Part shown: positions 1-10,059 of the stretch, one piece after another
Layout: the number at the start of each line of letters is the position of its first letter
Numbering within the stretch: position 1 is the stretch's first letter
Assembly (NCBI GenBank): GCA_010094025.1
Contig: ML991843.1
Coordinates: 62,001 to 126,000, forward strand
Reading direction: 5' to 3'
Source of the DNA: Viridothelium virens
Lineage: Eukaryota; Ascomycota; Dothideomycetes; Trypetheliales; Trypetheliaceae
Length of the DNA: 64,000 bases
Position numbers and translations under genes: made by a program
The notes under the pieces: model-generated
Told to the model about the DNA's origin: nothing
Database searches by the model: none
Seen by the model: the letters and a program-made list of their open reading frames with translations, nothing else

Positions 1-1700
1 TGGTGAAAATAACAACCAATCTGGGAGGTTTTCGACAGAGCAGTTGGATTGTTGCGGCATACCTATTAGGTTACGTTGGTCAGGAGGCTCCGGAAGAATT
101 TGAAAGGCTATTCTCATCCTCCTCACAGGGGTTCTTATCGTTTTTGCGAAGCTCAGCGACATCTTCGGTCGAAAAACTCTTCTCCTTGTTGCCATCTTCC
201 TCTTCGTCGTCTTTTCGGCAGCTTGCGGTGCAGCTCAGACCATACAACAGCTGTCAGTATGACTTGATATCAGCTCAATGGATACTAAGGGAGTGCTACA
301 GTATTGTCTTCCGTGCTTTTCAAGGAGTTGGGGGTGCCGGAAACTATTCCCTTTGCTCAGTCATTTTCTTCGAGCTAGTGCCTGAAGAGAAATATGCGAA
401 ATATACAAGTTCTGTATCTGTTGTTTACTCCCTTTCTCTACTTCTCGGTCCAATATTCGGAGGAGCGATCAGCCAATCCTCGACCTGGAGATGGGTCTTC
501 CTATTAAAGTTCGTCCCCTCCGAGATTTTGGAATCTACCGTACTCATTCGACTACTAGTGTACCTCCGGGAGCGCTGGCCGGGGTGATTCTTGTCTTTTG
601 TCTACCCAATCACTTTCCCTATCATGGAAACTCCCAAAACCGGCGCCACATGTCTGGCAAGACATCTTTCAAGCAGACATTCCAAAGACTGGATCTCGTT
701 GGAAGCATCTTACTCATCATCGCAACATTGTCACTGGTTGCAGCACTATTAGAGGCCTCTAACGAATTCCCGTGGAAATCGGCCTTTGTCATCACCCTGC
801 TGACAATATCTGGACTTTGCTGGGGTGTATTCTTGCTCTGGGAGTACTTTATAACAATTTCAGACGGAATACAGGAACCTGTTTTCCCTTGGCGATTCGT
901 ACAAAGCCGAGTCTGGACGGGCATGCTGCTGTAAGTCAAATAGCTCCCTTGTGAGCCCACCGACTTATACTCACTAGGAATGCCGTTTTCCTTGGAGGTC
1001 CCTGGTTCGCCGCTATATTCCAGATCCCGCAGAGACTAACTTATGTGAATGGGACTTCTGCCCTTCAAGCAGGCGTTCGCTTCATGCCTTTCACCCTGGC
1101 CGCGCCAGTCGGATCAGTTCTGGCACCGACCATCATCAAAGCAGCCAAAATTCCTCCAATATATCTAGTCTTAGTTGCTGCTACCATACAAGTTGTTGGG
1201 TTCGCTCTCATATCTACATTACCCACCCATGAAGCCATTTCTGCATCTCAGTATGGATACGAGATAATTGCAGGGTTTGGCTGCGGCATCAACATCACCC
1301 TGCTGATTTTGATGACTCCGTACTCCGTCCAGCTCCGCGATAAAGGCAAGCTTCATGAGATCCTGTTATCCTTTCCAAGTTCTAACGTGCGGCAGCTGTC
1401 GCTCTAGGCTCAGTGACTCAGTTTCGTGTTATGGGAGGCGCCATAGGACTCGCCATCGTGACCTCAGTCTTTAATAGCTTTTTGCGCAGGAAACTCGGTG
1501 AGTTTTTGACCCAAGACCAGATCCGAAGCCTGCTGGAGTCAGCGGACGTGCTCCAGACATTCCCACGGGAGACTCAAACCCTGACGCGGGCTGTCATTGC
1601 CAGCGGGTACAATCTACAGATGAAAATTCTGGCTGGCCTTGCAGGAGCACAGCTTCTCTGCACTGCGCTTATGTGGCAAGGGAAACAAATCAGAGTATAG
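1..1700 (+). CDS. MFS drug-efflux transporter, DHA2 (14-TM) type, 5' end outside window
   Basis: Integral plasma-membrane H+ antiporter that would export toxic small molecules or metabolites. Exons read 1-78, 129-252, 302-508, 559-930, 978-1345 and 1396-1700; joined, they give 483 residues in one frame. Visible motifs are the DHA2 opening GGFRQSSWIVAAYLL, motif A (KLSDIFGRKT), the GVGGAG segment of TM4, motif C (GPIFGGAI followed by TWRWVFLLN) and many hydrophobic helices. The first exon is open at the window edge, so the start codon and probably 60-100 residues are missing. The intron at 1346-1395 has a GC donor (GCAAGC) rather than GT; removing it restores DKAVALGSVTQFR, the usual family sequence. 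The FSH hydrolase follows convergently 98 nt downstream. The substrate cannot be told from sequence. Confidence 0.93.
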
Positions 1701-1798
1701 ACACACTTTCTTATAAGCGAGGCTCGCATTAGCATGCAGAGTACAAGATAGTAGATGAAGTATGTAGAATTAGCAGAAACATGTTTCAGATTCTGCGA

Positions 1799-2579
1799 TT
1801 AGCCATTCTTTTCCTGAAAGATCTCTGCTCGTGCAATCGTTCTACGGATAATCCGTGCCACCTTGTCCACTGTGAGTTGATCCTTCGCACCTGGAACTTC
1901 ATGGCCTCCTGAATGTACAAGCTCTTCCTTTGTCTTCTTGTCACATATACCACTTAGTACAGGTCCGAAAGTTGGGTAGAAGCTATCATTCTGGCCCCAT
2001 ATGTGAGCAGTCGGGACCTGGATAAGTTCGCCATCATCTTCATAAGATAGATAGCGACGATTATGTTCCGGTAAATCTCTGGATAGGACTCTTCGAGGAT
2101 CCTCAGGTGTACCACCACTGAAAAAAATGCCACAACGGAATATTGGATCTTTTTGAGCTTTTTGTGGATTATTTTGGATGTGATGAACCATCAACGAGGC
2201 AGCTAGACCAGCTCCCTGAGAGAAAGCTATCACGCCGTCGAAAGGTCCCTCCTCTTTGATGTATTCGTCTAAATCGAGCAAAGCTTTTCTACAGCTTTCG
2301 ACTGAGCTCTCGTCGGCATATTGACAGAAGTCAGATTCAGTGCCAGGCGCAAGTTGTGCTAAGCCTTTACAGAAATTAGCAAGCAATAAGACATGCATAA
2401 TTCGGGCAATAAGAGGGATGTATAAAGCATGTTCACCAACCAGGAGCCATGTCGGTCAGGACTGCTCCGTCAACATACTCATAGGTGTGCTGAGAATCAA
2501 GAGCGTAACGAATCGCAGAAGTCTGCATCTCAAATATACGGCTGTTCGTTCCCATGCCGTGCAGGCATAGGAAATGCAT
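1799..2579 (-). CDS. FSH-family serine hydrolase (alpha/beta fold)
   Basis: Small fungal serine hydrolase related to yeast FSH1, a family of esterases and thioesterase-like enzymes also found beside secondary-metabolite genes. Exons are 2441-2579 and 1799-2358 (complement), giving 232 residues. The start ATG opens directly into the family's N-terminal strand and oxyanion loop (MHFLCLHGMGTN). The nucleophile is Ser93 in AFSQGAG, followed by GQNDSF with the acid and SGGHEVP with the histidine, so the triad looks complete. The intron 2359-2440 has a weak GTTGGT donor, but it joins the frames cleanly at MAP|AQLAPGTES. It is convergent with the transporter. A role in making or detoxifying an exported compound is inference only; the substrate is unknown. 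Confidence 0.88.
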
Positions 2580-4018
2580 GGTGAGGTTTGGTGGATTGGA
2601 CTCCCGAATGTGTGCCAAATCCCTGTTGTGAATCCAGACAGCAAGTGTCAGGCAGACATTTGAGCGGGGCTTTGACGGTTAAGAAATAAGAAAATACAGG
2701 GCTCCTCACGCGCATGCGCTTTGCTGTAAGATTCAGCCTAGACATCCGTTTGCTCCCTGCGTACAGTACTAGGGTGCGATCCTAGGTCTTCTGATCAACT
2801 GTCCTGATTGATAACGAAACTCATGCATCCGGCGAGAAATGTGGAATATGACTGGCTACTTAGATCAACACAGTGGCCAAAATATGCGATACGATGATAC
2901 TTACGGAGTACTCCGCGCACAGGTGCGTATATCTTGTGGATCCAATCGCTCGTTAGCAGCTTCGCTAAAGTCCTTGGCGTACGGGCAGTGCAAGGTTCTC
3001 AGCTCCGACAGGGATCTCTCGAGTCATACCAGACGCAGTAATAAGTGTCCAAATTTGACACGGACCACCAAAACAACGAAATACACCTCAGACACCTCTC
3101 AACTCATGTAATATGCGCATTTTAGTAATGGTGTATTGGCCGTTTGCTCTACAAATATCATGCAGTCGCTTAGAGCCGTAATTGTACATGTGTTGAACCT
3201 GCTTTTGATCCACTTCTTCCCCCCATATGCGCTGAAAATGGTTTGGTGGTCCGTGTCAAATTCGGGCACTTATTCTATCACTCCGCCGTACGGAGTACAG
3301 AGAGCTAGGTGGGGTAATAGAGTAAATCTCTTCCCCACATCTGAGATGGTGCGCGCTTAGAGTAGAGTAGAGTAGCCGTAGAGTAAGATCACCTCCGTTA
3401 AAACCCCACCAATGTTAAAATTTAGCAGCTTCTCATCATCACAATACTAAAATATTCAATTAATATACCCGATGGTTATTGTGTTGATAGCCTTACAATT
3501 GGCTGAGTTAGGAAGGCGAGTAGCGTGCATTGAGTGGGATCGTGTAGGATCAAGGCCCGTCCGACTGATACTCTAATGTGTATCTTTGATTGGAGCGAGT
3601 CAAGAAGGTTGTAAAGTACCTGTCTGATCGCGATCTGTAAAAGGACTCAAGAGCATTTTACCTCTCTAGGCGCAATCTGTAAATGCAGTTCAACGAATTA
3701 TCTTCGATTATGAGAACCGCCCATTTTTTGCTTGTGTTAGGCTGATCTTTATGATCGATAACGCCATTCATCGGATGCGGCTTGGGCGTATAGGTAACAC
3801 GCCCACGCTATCGAGGATATCGTTCACTGCCATACTATTGGCCCAGCATTTTGTGCCTCAGGCTTTCCCACTTCTTTGCTCATTCTCAAATGAAATACTC
3901 TTTTTGGGGACCGAAAATGCCTCGATCATATAATCACTTCCCGTTTATCTCAGCCTTAGGTCATGTCGTTCATATATAACCTCTCTCACGGAAGTCATCA
4001 GTTTTGAGCTCGAGAATC
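2580..4018. other. Intergenic, 1.4 kb, no gene recognised
   Basis: Only short, low-quality open frames. It holds a perfect 12-bp palindrome CGGAGTACTCCG at 2904-2915, a related CCGTACGGAGTAC at about 3287-3299, and a short AGAGT pentamer run at about 3359-3377. The 3' part must contain the promoter of the NACHT gene. Confidence 0.6.
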
Positions 4019-7000
4019 ATGGCGGAAACCATCGGCCTTGTAGCTTCAATTGCCCAGCTTGCTAAGTTATCAAAAACAATTTTTGAATCCATCAATTCTC
4101 TCAAGAATGCTAGCAAAGACCAAAAGGATCTCTCGAGAGAGCTAAACGCCTTCTATCCTATACTACTCCAGCTGCTAGACAAGACCCACGATCAGAGGCA
4201 TCAGAACCTGGACCAAGAATGGCTGGATGCGATGCACCGGCTCGAGCCTGCACTGGACGAGCTCGTCTCGAGTTTGGGCAGGATTACCAGTCATCTGCCT
4301 GTGTAGCCTGGTTCAAAGCTGAGAACATTTGCCGGCAACGTGAGCTGGGTCCTGACCCAAGAGAAGTACAAGGAAATTATGTTGCGTATAGAAAGGATAA
4401 AGTCAACTATCATGGTCGCGTTGAGCGAGAATACTTCGTGAGTAGAGCCGCTGAGGCCAACCAACCAGCTGACGAAGGTCAGGGAGCTCCTCCTAGTAAT
4501 CAAGAAAGAAATGGCACGGATTCAGGAGGAGACGGCCTTGATAAAACATGTTGTCACGAAGATTGACATTACTACAAAGGCTCTAGAAGGGCTCGAATTG
4601 GATAGAAACTGCACGTCGCCTTTCTTTTCGCCCGACTTCGCTAATCTTGTATCCAGCAAATGCTCGGCTGGAGACACTAGCTTGGTTACCTGAACTACAG
4701 TTTGTGGACACACAACATCAAAAGATAAAGACGCGCCATCCAGATACCGGCGTGTGGCTATTGGAATCGCCAGAATACCTATCGTGGATCGATAGCCATG
4801 GCAAGGCCATTTGGTGTCCCGGTATACGTACGTTTCACGAGCTTTGTATGATTACGGGGAGTTGACGAGAATTAGCGGGAGCTGACAAGTCGATCATGGC
4901 GTAAGAATTCAACTTGTAACGATTTGGTTGCGTTTGCTGAACCTATTAGATCTATTGTCGTTGATGATCTCCGGCACCGCTTCGAGAAGGACAACAACGT
5001 CACTGTTGGCTGCGCATTTTTCGACTATGCACAACTTGATAAGCAGCGGAATGTCGATGTGCTTTGCGACATCTACCGTCAATTCCTCTACGATTGGGAG
5101 TCACTACCGCAGGAGCTCATCGAGATGCGATTAGACTGCCAGAGGCAACGCAACAAGCCATGCGGAGTGCCAGAAATCACGCGACTACTTCAGGTCGAGC
5201 TCGCCCGTCGCTCCTCAGTGTACGTTGTTATCGATGCCTTTGATGAATGCCGCAACGACAGAGCGAGCGAACTTCTCGATATTCTACGCTCACTTGGTAA
5301 TCACGTCAACTTACTCATCACATCGAGAGAAATTGAAGCCGTTGCCAACCATCTAGGGACCCATGACAGACTAGAGATCAAAGCCAATAGGTCTGACGTA
5401 GAGGCCTACATACGGCACGCGATGAAAGGTGGACATCGGCTCTCTAAAGCGGCTAAGGAACCTAAGTTTGCCAAAGAGATAGTCCAGACCGTTGCGGATA
5501 AAGCACAGCAAATGTTGTAATACCATGCTCCCGCCTTCCGATCCACGCTTACCGTGTGGGCAGGTTCCTTCTTGTGACGTTACATATGGAGTCTCTTACT
5601 GCCCAGATGACAATGCTGGGCATCAGAAACCGCTTACGCTCACTGCCAGATTCACTCGACGAAACGTATGACAATGTAATGGCGAGGATTCAAGGACAAG
5701 ATGAAATGGTCGCAAGGATTGCGCTGCAAGTCCTGTGTTGGGTCTGCTACACATTGCGACCTCTGACTCTTCGAGAGCTACAGCATGCACTTGCCATCGA
5801 GCCTGGCACCACGGAACTCAACGAAGACAATGTCATCAGCGATGACGACGATATCCTTTCCTGTTGTGCAGGACTGGTTGTTATCGATGGCAGTAACAAC
5901 ACTGTGCGTCTTGTGCATTACACGGCGAAAGACTACTTTATCAAAAATCGACAGAAGTGGTTTCCAGAGGCCGAGAAGACGCTCTCAAAAGCCTGTATCA
6001 CTTATCTGCTCTACGATCGGACGCTTTCTGAATCCAATATGACCCAGGATCAGCTCCTCGACGATTTTCCGTTAATCGGATGTGCTGCAAGGTTTTGGGG
6101 GGAGCACGCCAGAAGCAGAGCTGAAAAAGACGGAGAGCTACAGTCTTTGGCCATGGAGCTCCTACAGAATGGTAGGAAATGCGACATCTTCCTTACCAAA
6201 CCAAGGCATGAAGATGTAGTCGACAACTATTCGGGCAATTGGGCTATAGATAAGACTCCCAGGGGTATTCACATTGCTTGTTGCTTTGGGCTCAATGATA
6301 CTATCAAGAAATTACTTAAGAGCGGCGCAGAAATTGAGCAGCCAGACCTCCAAGGCCAGACGGCGCTCCATTGGGCATGCGGAAGTGGCCATATTGGGAC
6401 GGTGGAGTTCCTGGTTGGTTATGGGGCCAACGTCAACGCGGGAGGGATGCGAGGCGCTGTCACCCCCATGAAATGCGCCGTGGAGCGTGGTTACTTGGAC
6501 ATTGTCAAACGGTTGATCGAACATGGCGCGAGTGTCAATGATGATGAGATCCTTGACGGGCGCCTTTTATCCACGACGACTAGTGAGCCGGCGCTTCATC
6601 AAGCCTGCACTCATGGCTGGCTAGAGATTGTCGAATGCCTACTACAGGCTGGAGCAAGCATTAATCAAGTCGCCGGGCCAGAACGCCACTCACCTCTGAG
6701 CTGCGCCGTGCGCGCCAACCGGGCAAAAATAGTCGAGCGGCTGATTGAGCGCGAAGTTGATCTCACTAGCAAGAATGGGTTCGAGGCTTTAATGAAGGCA
6801 ATCGAGTACAAACATCGCGGCTGCTTCGACATCTTGATCCACCGCTGTGCCACTATGCTGATTTCCGAGGAGCATGAGCTATTGTTCGACTTTGCGCTAA
6901 AGTGTGGATTGTATTCATACCCGGAGACGTTGGCTATCTACAACCCTGAGTGTGATCAGAGCCGATCAGTCAAGCAGATCATAGACGCTGCGGCATCGAA

Positions 7001-7585
7001 GCAGTCTTGGTATGGCCGGGTGGCTGACGCGGAGCCTCTGCTAGATGCGCAGATTCGCGGTCAAAGCAAGCCCTTCCAACAATGGAAAAGAGAAGACCGT
7101 CGAACTTATACCAGGCACAATAAGGATCACGTTTACTGCGGAATCGTTGTCCCTGCTGGATGTGCGCAGATTGATCACCTTGTATTCCGAATCACCAGCC
7201 ATGATCAGGGTAAGTGCGACAAGCGTCTTCTATATCTGCCTGTGGCTCTAACACTGCACTTATAGGCTGGAGTGACTACCCATGGGATCATGGCACCTAT
7301 GCCGGAACGCACACCTGGTTCGACGCGTACGTTCAGTTTTGCTCTCAGGAAGACAAACAGCCATACAGCCGACGTATCCAGGACAACGTCCACGCCTCCT
7401 CCAAACCTCGAGAACACACCATTGTCTGGAGCAGAGACGATTCCGACGCAGGTATTGCCAAATGCGTGCGGGAGGTCATGCCGGGGGACTGGATCCAAAT
7501 TCACGCCCTAGCCGCTTTTCCCGGATGGGAGAACTTCGTTATTAAAGTTGAGATCGAATTGTATGCACACATAGGAGACACATAG
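4019..7585 (+). CDS. NACHT-ankyrin STAND protein (fungal NLR-like), Walker A altered
   Basis: Cytosolic signal-transducing NTPase of the type used by fungi for non-self recognition and programmed cell death. Exons 4019-4437, 4483-4610, 4657-4827, 4876-4900, 4950-5513, 5564-7209 and 7266-7585 add up to 1091 codons. Order: fungal STAND N-terminal helical domain (about 1-140), linker ending in GVWLLESPEY, NACHT (about 230-450), winged-helix region, about six ankyrin repeats (about 668-860) and a C-terminal domain (about 910-1090) with HDQGWSDYP. Walker A reads GIPGADKS (238-245): Asp where Gly is expected. Walker B (VVIDAFDEC, about 340) is intact. Codon 96 is TAG; a weak 42-nt intron (4303-4344) could remove it. 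The intron 4611-4656 uses a GC donor. Family membership is clear; whether it makes a working protein is not. Confidence 0.8.
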
Positions 7586-8306
7586 CTACTATAGAGATTT
7601 CCGTTCCATACGAGACTGATAAACATCTGCGAGATTGACCCTTGACAAAATGTGAGAATCAATATTCGTTGTTTCAAGCTGCCAAGACCACGAGTTTGAG
7701 AGATAACCTGAAGAGGAACCCCTATTTTGACCCTCGATTGAGCCCCCGAAGTGCTAACGAAGAGGACTTTAATAACTGATCAAGGGTATCGAATACCTAA
7801 ATATTCACTTATTGACATCTCATCTTTTCATTGACTACACACATCAGAAAATTCATCAACAGTATTTATCAGCAAGAGATGAGCTGTAATGCACTGCCAG
7901 CACTGCGAAACTCCCGTCATACGAGACAAAGAGACATGTCATCGATGTAGAAAATACGAGAAAACGATCATTAGCAGAGGAAAAGACTCAAGGCAGATCC
8001 AGACTTCCGCAGCCGGGAGTTATTTGGCTGCCCAATCACCCGGCAGACTGTGCCGCAAACTCAAGAGGTAGGCTCATCACCTGAACAAATATCGCCAACG
8101 TATTCACTCAGCTCGAAGTCTTCTCACACCTTGTGCCGCGCTCGCATGAAAACCCGCATGAAAACCCGCATGATTGTAGAGCCATCCAAGCTTGATCACC
8201 TGCTTCTCCACCATCTTCTTTGTTCAAACCTGTCCATCAGCAAACCTTTTCATCTCTGCCTTCACCGCTCTGCCATCCATCCCGTTTTGGTCTCATTTGG
8301 CTCAAT
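7586..8306. other. Intergenic, with a small possible zinc-ribbon ORF
   Basis: About 720 nt between the NACHT gene and the SDR. A 60-codon frame at 7889-8071 (+) starts with ATG and carries two CxxC pairs (CQHC, CHRC) 14 residues apart, as in zinc ribbons, then loses any recognisable character. It could be a first exon, since a GTAGGC donor-like site follows, or chance. At 8143-8173 there are two and a half copies of a 12-bp unit (CGCATGAAAACC). Confidence 0.3.
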
Positions 8307-9352
8307 ATGGCTGGAAAAGTTTGCGTCGAGGGGATCACCCTCGTTACTGGAGTAAGGCCTCTCCGTTATTTCATTCTCGGAGAATTCGCTAAAGGGATAG
8401 CAAGGCTGCCCAAGGCATAGGCAGAGAGGTTGCCATAAGCTTTGCGAAAGCTGGTGCTCGTGGTGTCATTTTTGCGGACATCAACGAAGACGGTGCGCAG
8501 GAAGCTGCTGGCCAAAGCCAGAAATATGCAAAGCAGTCTGAGTATCGAGGACTTTCTGTCAAGGTGGATATCACCTCTGAAGAGAGCGTTGCAAGCCTTG
8601 TCAGCATAGCAGTAAAGGAATTCGGTAGGATCGACTATGCTGTCCACTCAGCCGGTGTAAGTTTGTCGATTGATCTGTACTCTCGTGGAGCTTGTTTGTG
8701 TCGGAGTTGTGCGGCATCGGCCATCATTGACATGCGTAAATAGATTGGCAACCTGGCAGAGGCACTGACTCCAACTTCAAGATCGAACAATTCGAGAAGG
8801 CAATGATAACTAATATTCAGGGAACTATGCTTTGTTGTCGGGCTATATCCAAAGCTACCTTATGCAAGACCAAGAGCCTTTATGGTACGAAAGCCGGCAT
8901 AGCAAGAAAAGTCTCGGCCGAGGATCAATTATCAATCTGGGCAGCGTGAACTCGTATTGCGCCGCGCCAGGAATGATGCCGTACACATCAAGCAAGCATG
9001 CTGTCATCGGCATTACAAAGACAGCGGGTAGGTCAACATTTCGAAGTGGATTTCCCAATCTGGTAGCCGCCTCTGACTCGCTTTTGCTGCAGCAATCGAT
9101 AACTTCAAAGCTCATATCCGTGTCAACGCCGTCTGCCCTGCGTGGGTGGATACTCCGATGATGCAAGCAAGTTTGCAACGCTTTCCTCAGCTGGGTCCGA
9201 TGATTAAGGTAGCAAGTCCGCTTGGAAGAGCAGCGACAGTAGAGGAGGTTGCGGACTACATTGTATTTCTGAGCAGCCCGAGTGCAAGCTTTATTAATGG
9301 GACTGGGCTCATCGTGGACGCGGGGCTGAAACTGACTGTATATACGCCATAG
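8307..9352 (+). pseudogene. Short-chain dehydrogenase/reductase, frame broken in exon 3
   Basis: NAD(P)-dependent oxidoreductase with Rossmann fold. Exons are 8307-8351, 8405-about 8656, 8744-9027 and 9093-9352. The cofactor loop TGAAQGIG, the HSAG strand, the active site (SVNSYCAAPGMMPYTSSK, giving Ser-Tyr-Lys) and the C-terminal half (VNAVCP, SPLGRAATVEEVA, FINGTGLIVDAG) are all preserved. Exon 3 does not stay in one frame: between NFKIEQFEKAM and QDQEPLWYESRH the reading frame changes at about 8858, with no intron possible in the gap. A second change near 8770 is needed if the consensus GTAAGT donor at 8657 is used, but not if a GTGTAA donor at 8655 is used. Probable recent pseudogene or a sequencing error; substrate unknown. 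Confidence 0.65.
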
Positions 9353-10059
9353 AAACTTCTGGTCGCGTGGAATGAACTGATTTCCCGCGGCCAGCGCGCT
9401 TTGCTGTAGCACTTCCAACGTAGCCTTCGATCAGTAACTCGATCAACTCATGGTCCCATCTGTCCTTATTCACCGTCTCTTTGTGAGATCGTCGTAAGCC
9501 TAACGCGAGAACCCTGTGTCAAGCTGAGAATCCGTTGGTTAAATGGCTGATCGTAGACCAACCGCTCCATTGCGATTCACTGCTCTGGTCACCATACCGC
9601 AATACGTACCTTATCTCTACTCGACCGTACGATGGCGGATGTGAACGGAATAGTGACGAGAACCCCGCGGAAGGAGTGAACATTTTTCACGTCTTCGTAA
9701 GCCAAACTTGCAAGGGTGCGGCTGTCCCTTGACGATCTCAGAGCAACGGATCCTGCCGAGATGAAATTCGCCGTCTTTGATTGGGTTGCATCCTTGCTAG
9801 TGAAAGCTTGTGCAGCATCTGTTGACGCCACTGTCCTGTGGACCTTGTCCGCGTCGGAGAGAAAACATCTGCCAGTCACGACTTTGGGCTTTTCCTACGT
9901 TCAATTGCACTCTTATTTTTTGTAACGAGTTTAGCCTTCCAGCGACAGCTCCAGTCTGCGTTAGGTCTATTGGGAGGCGTTTGTGTTGTCGTCAATTGAC
10001 CAAGGATTTGCCCGCCGGAGACGCGCTACAGCTCAGGAACAAAATTTGGCTCAGGCAAA
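9353..10059. other. Intergenic, promoter side of ERG4
   Basis: About 700 nt with no open frame that resembles a protein. The 3' half should hold the ERG4 promoter and leader. I saw no repeat or element. Confidence 0.5.

Noticed and set aside
4560-4700. Frameshift in the NACHT gene linker
   Set aside because: A 46-nt GC-AG intron (4611-4656) joins the frames and makes all exons sum to whole codons, so an indel need not be invoked.
1-9400. Secondary-metabolite cluster (transporter, FSH hydrolase, SDR)
   Set aside because: No polyketide synthase, peptide synthetase, terpene cyclase or pathway regulator is present in the window.
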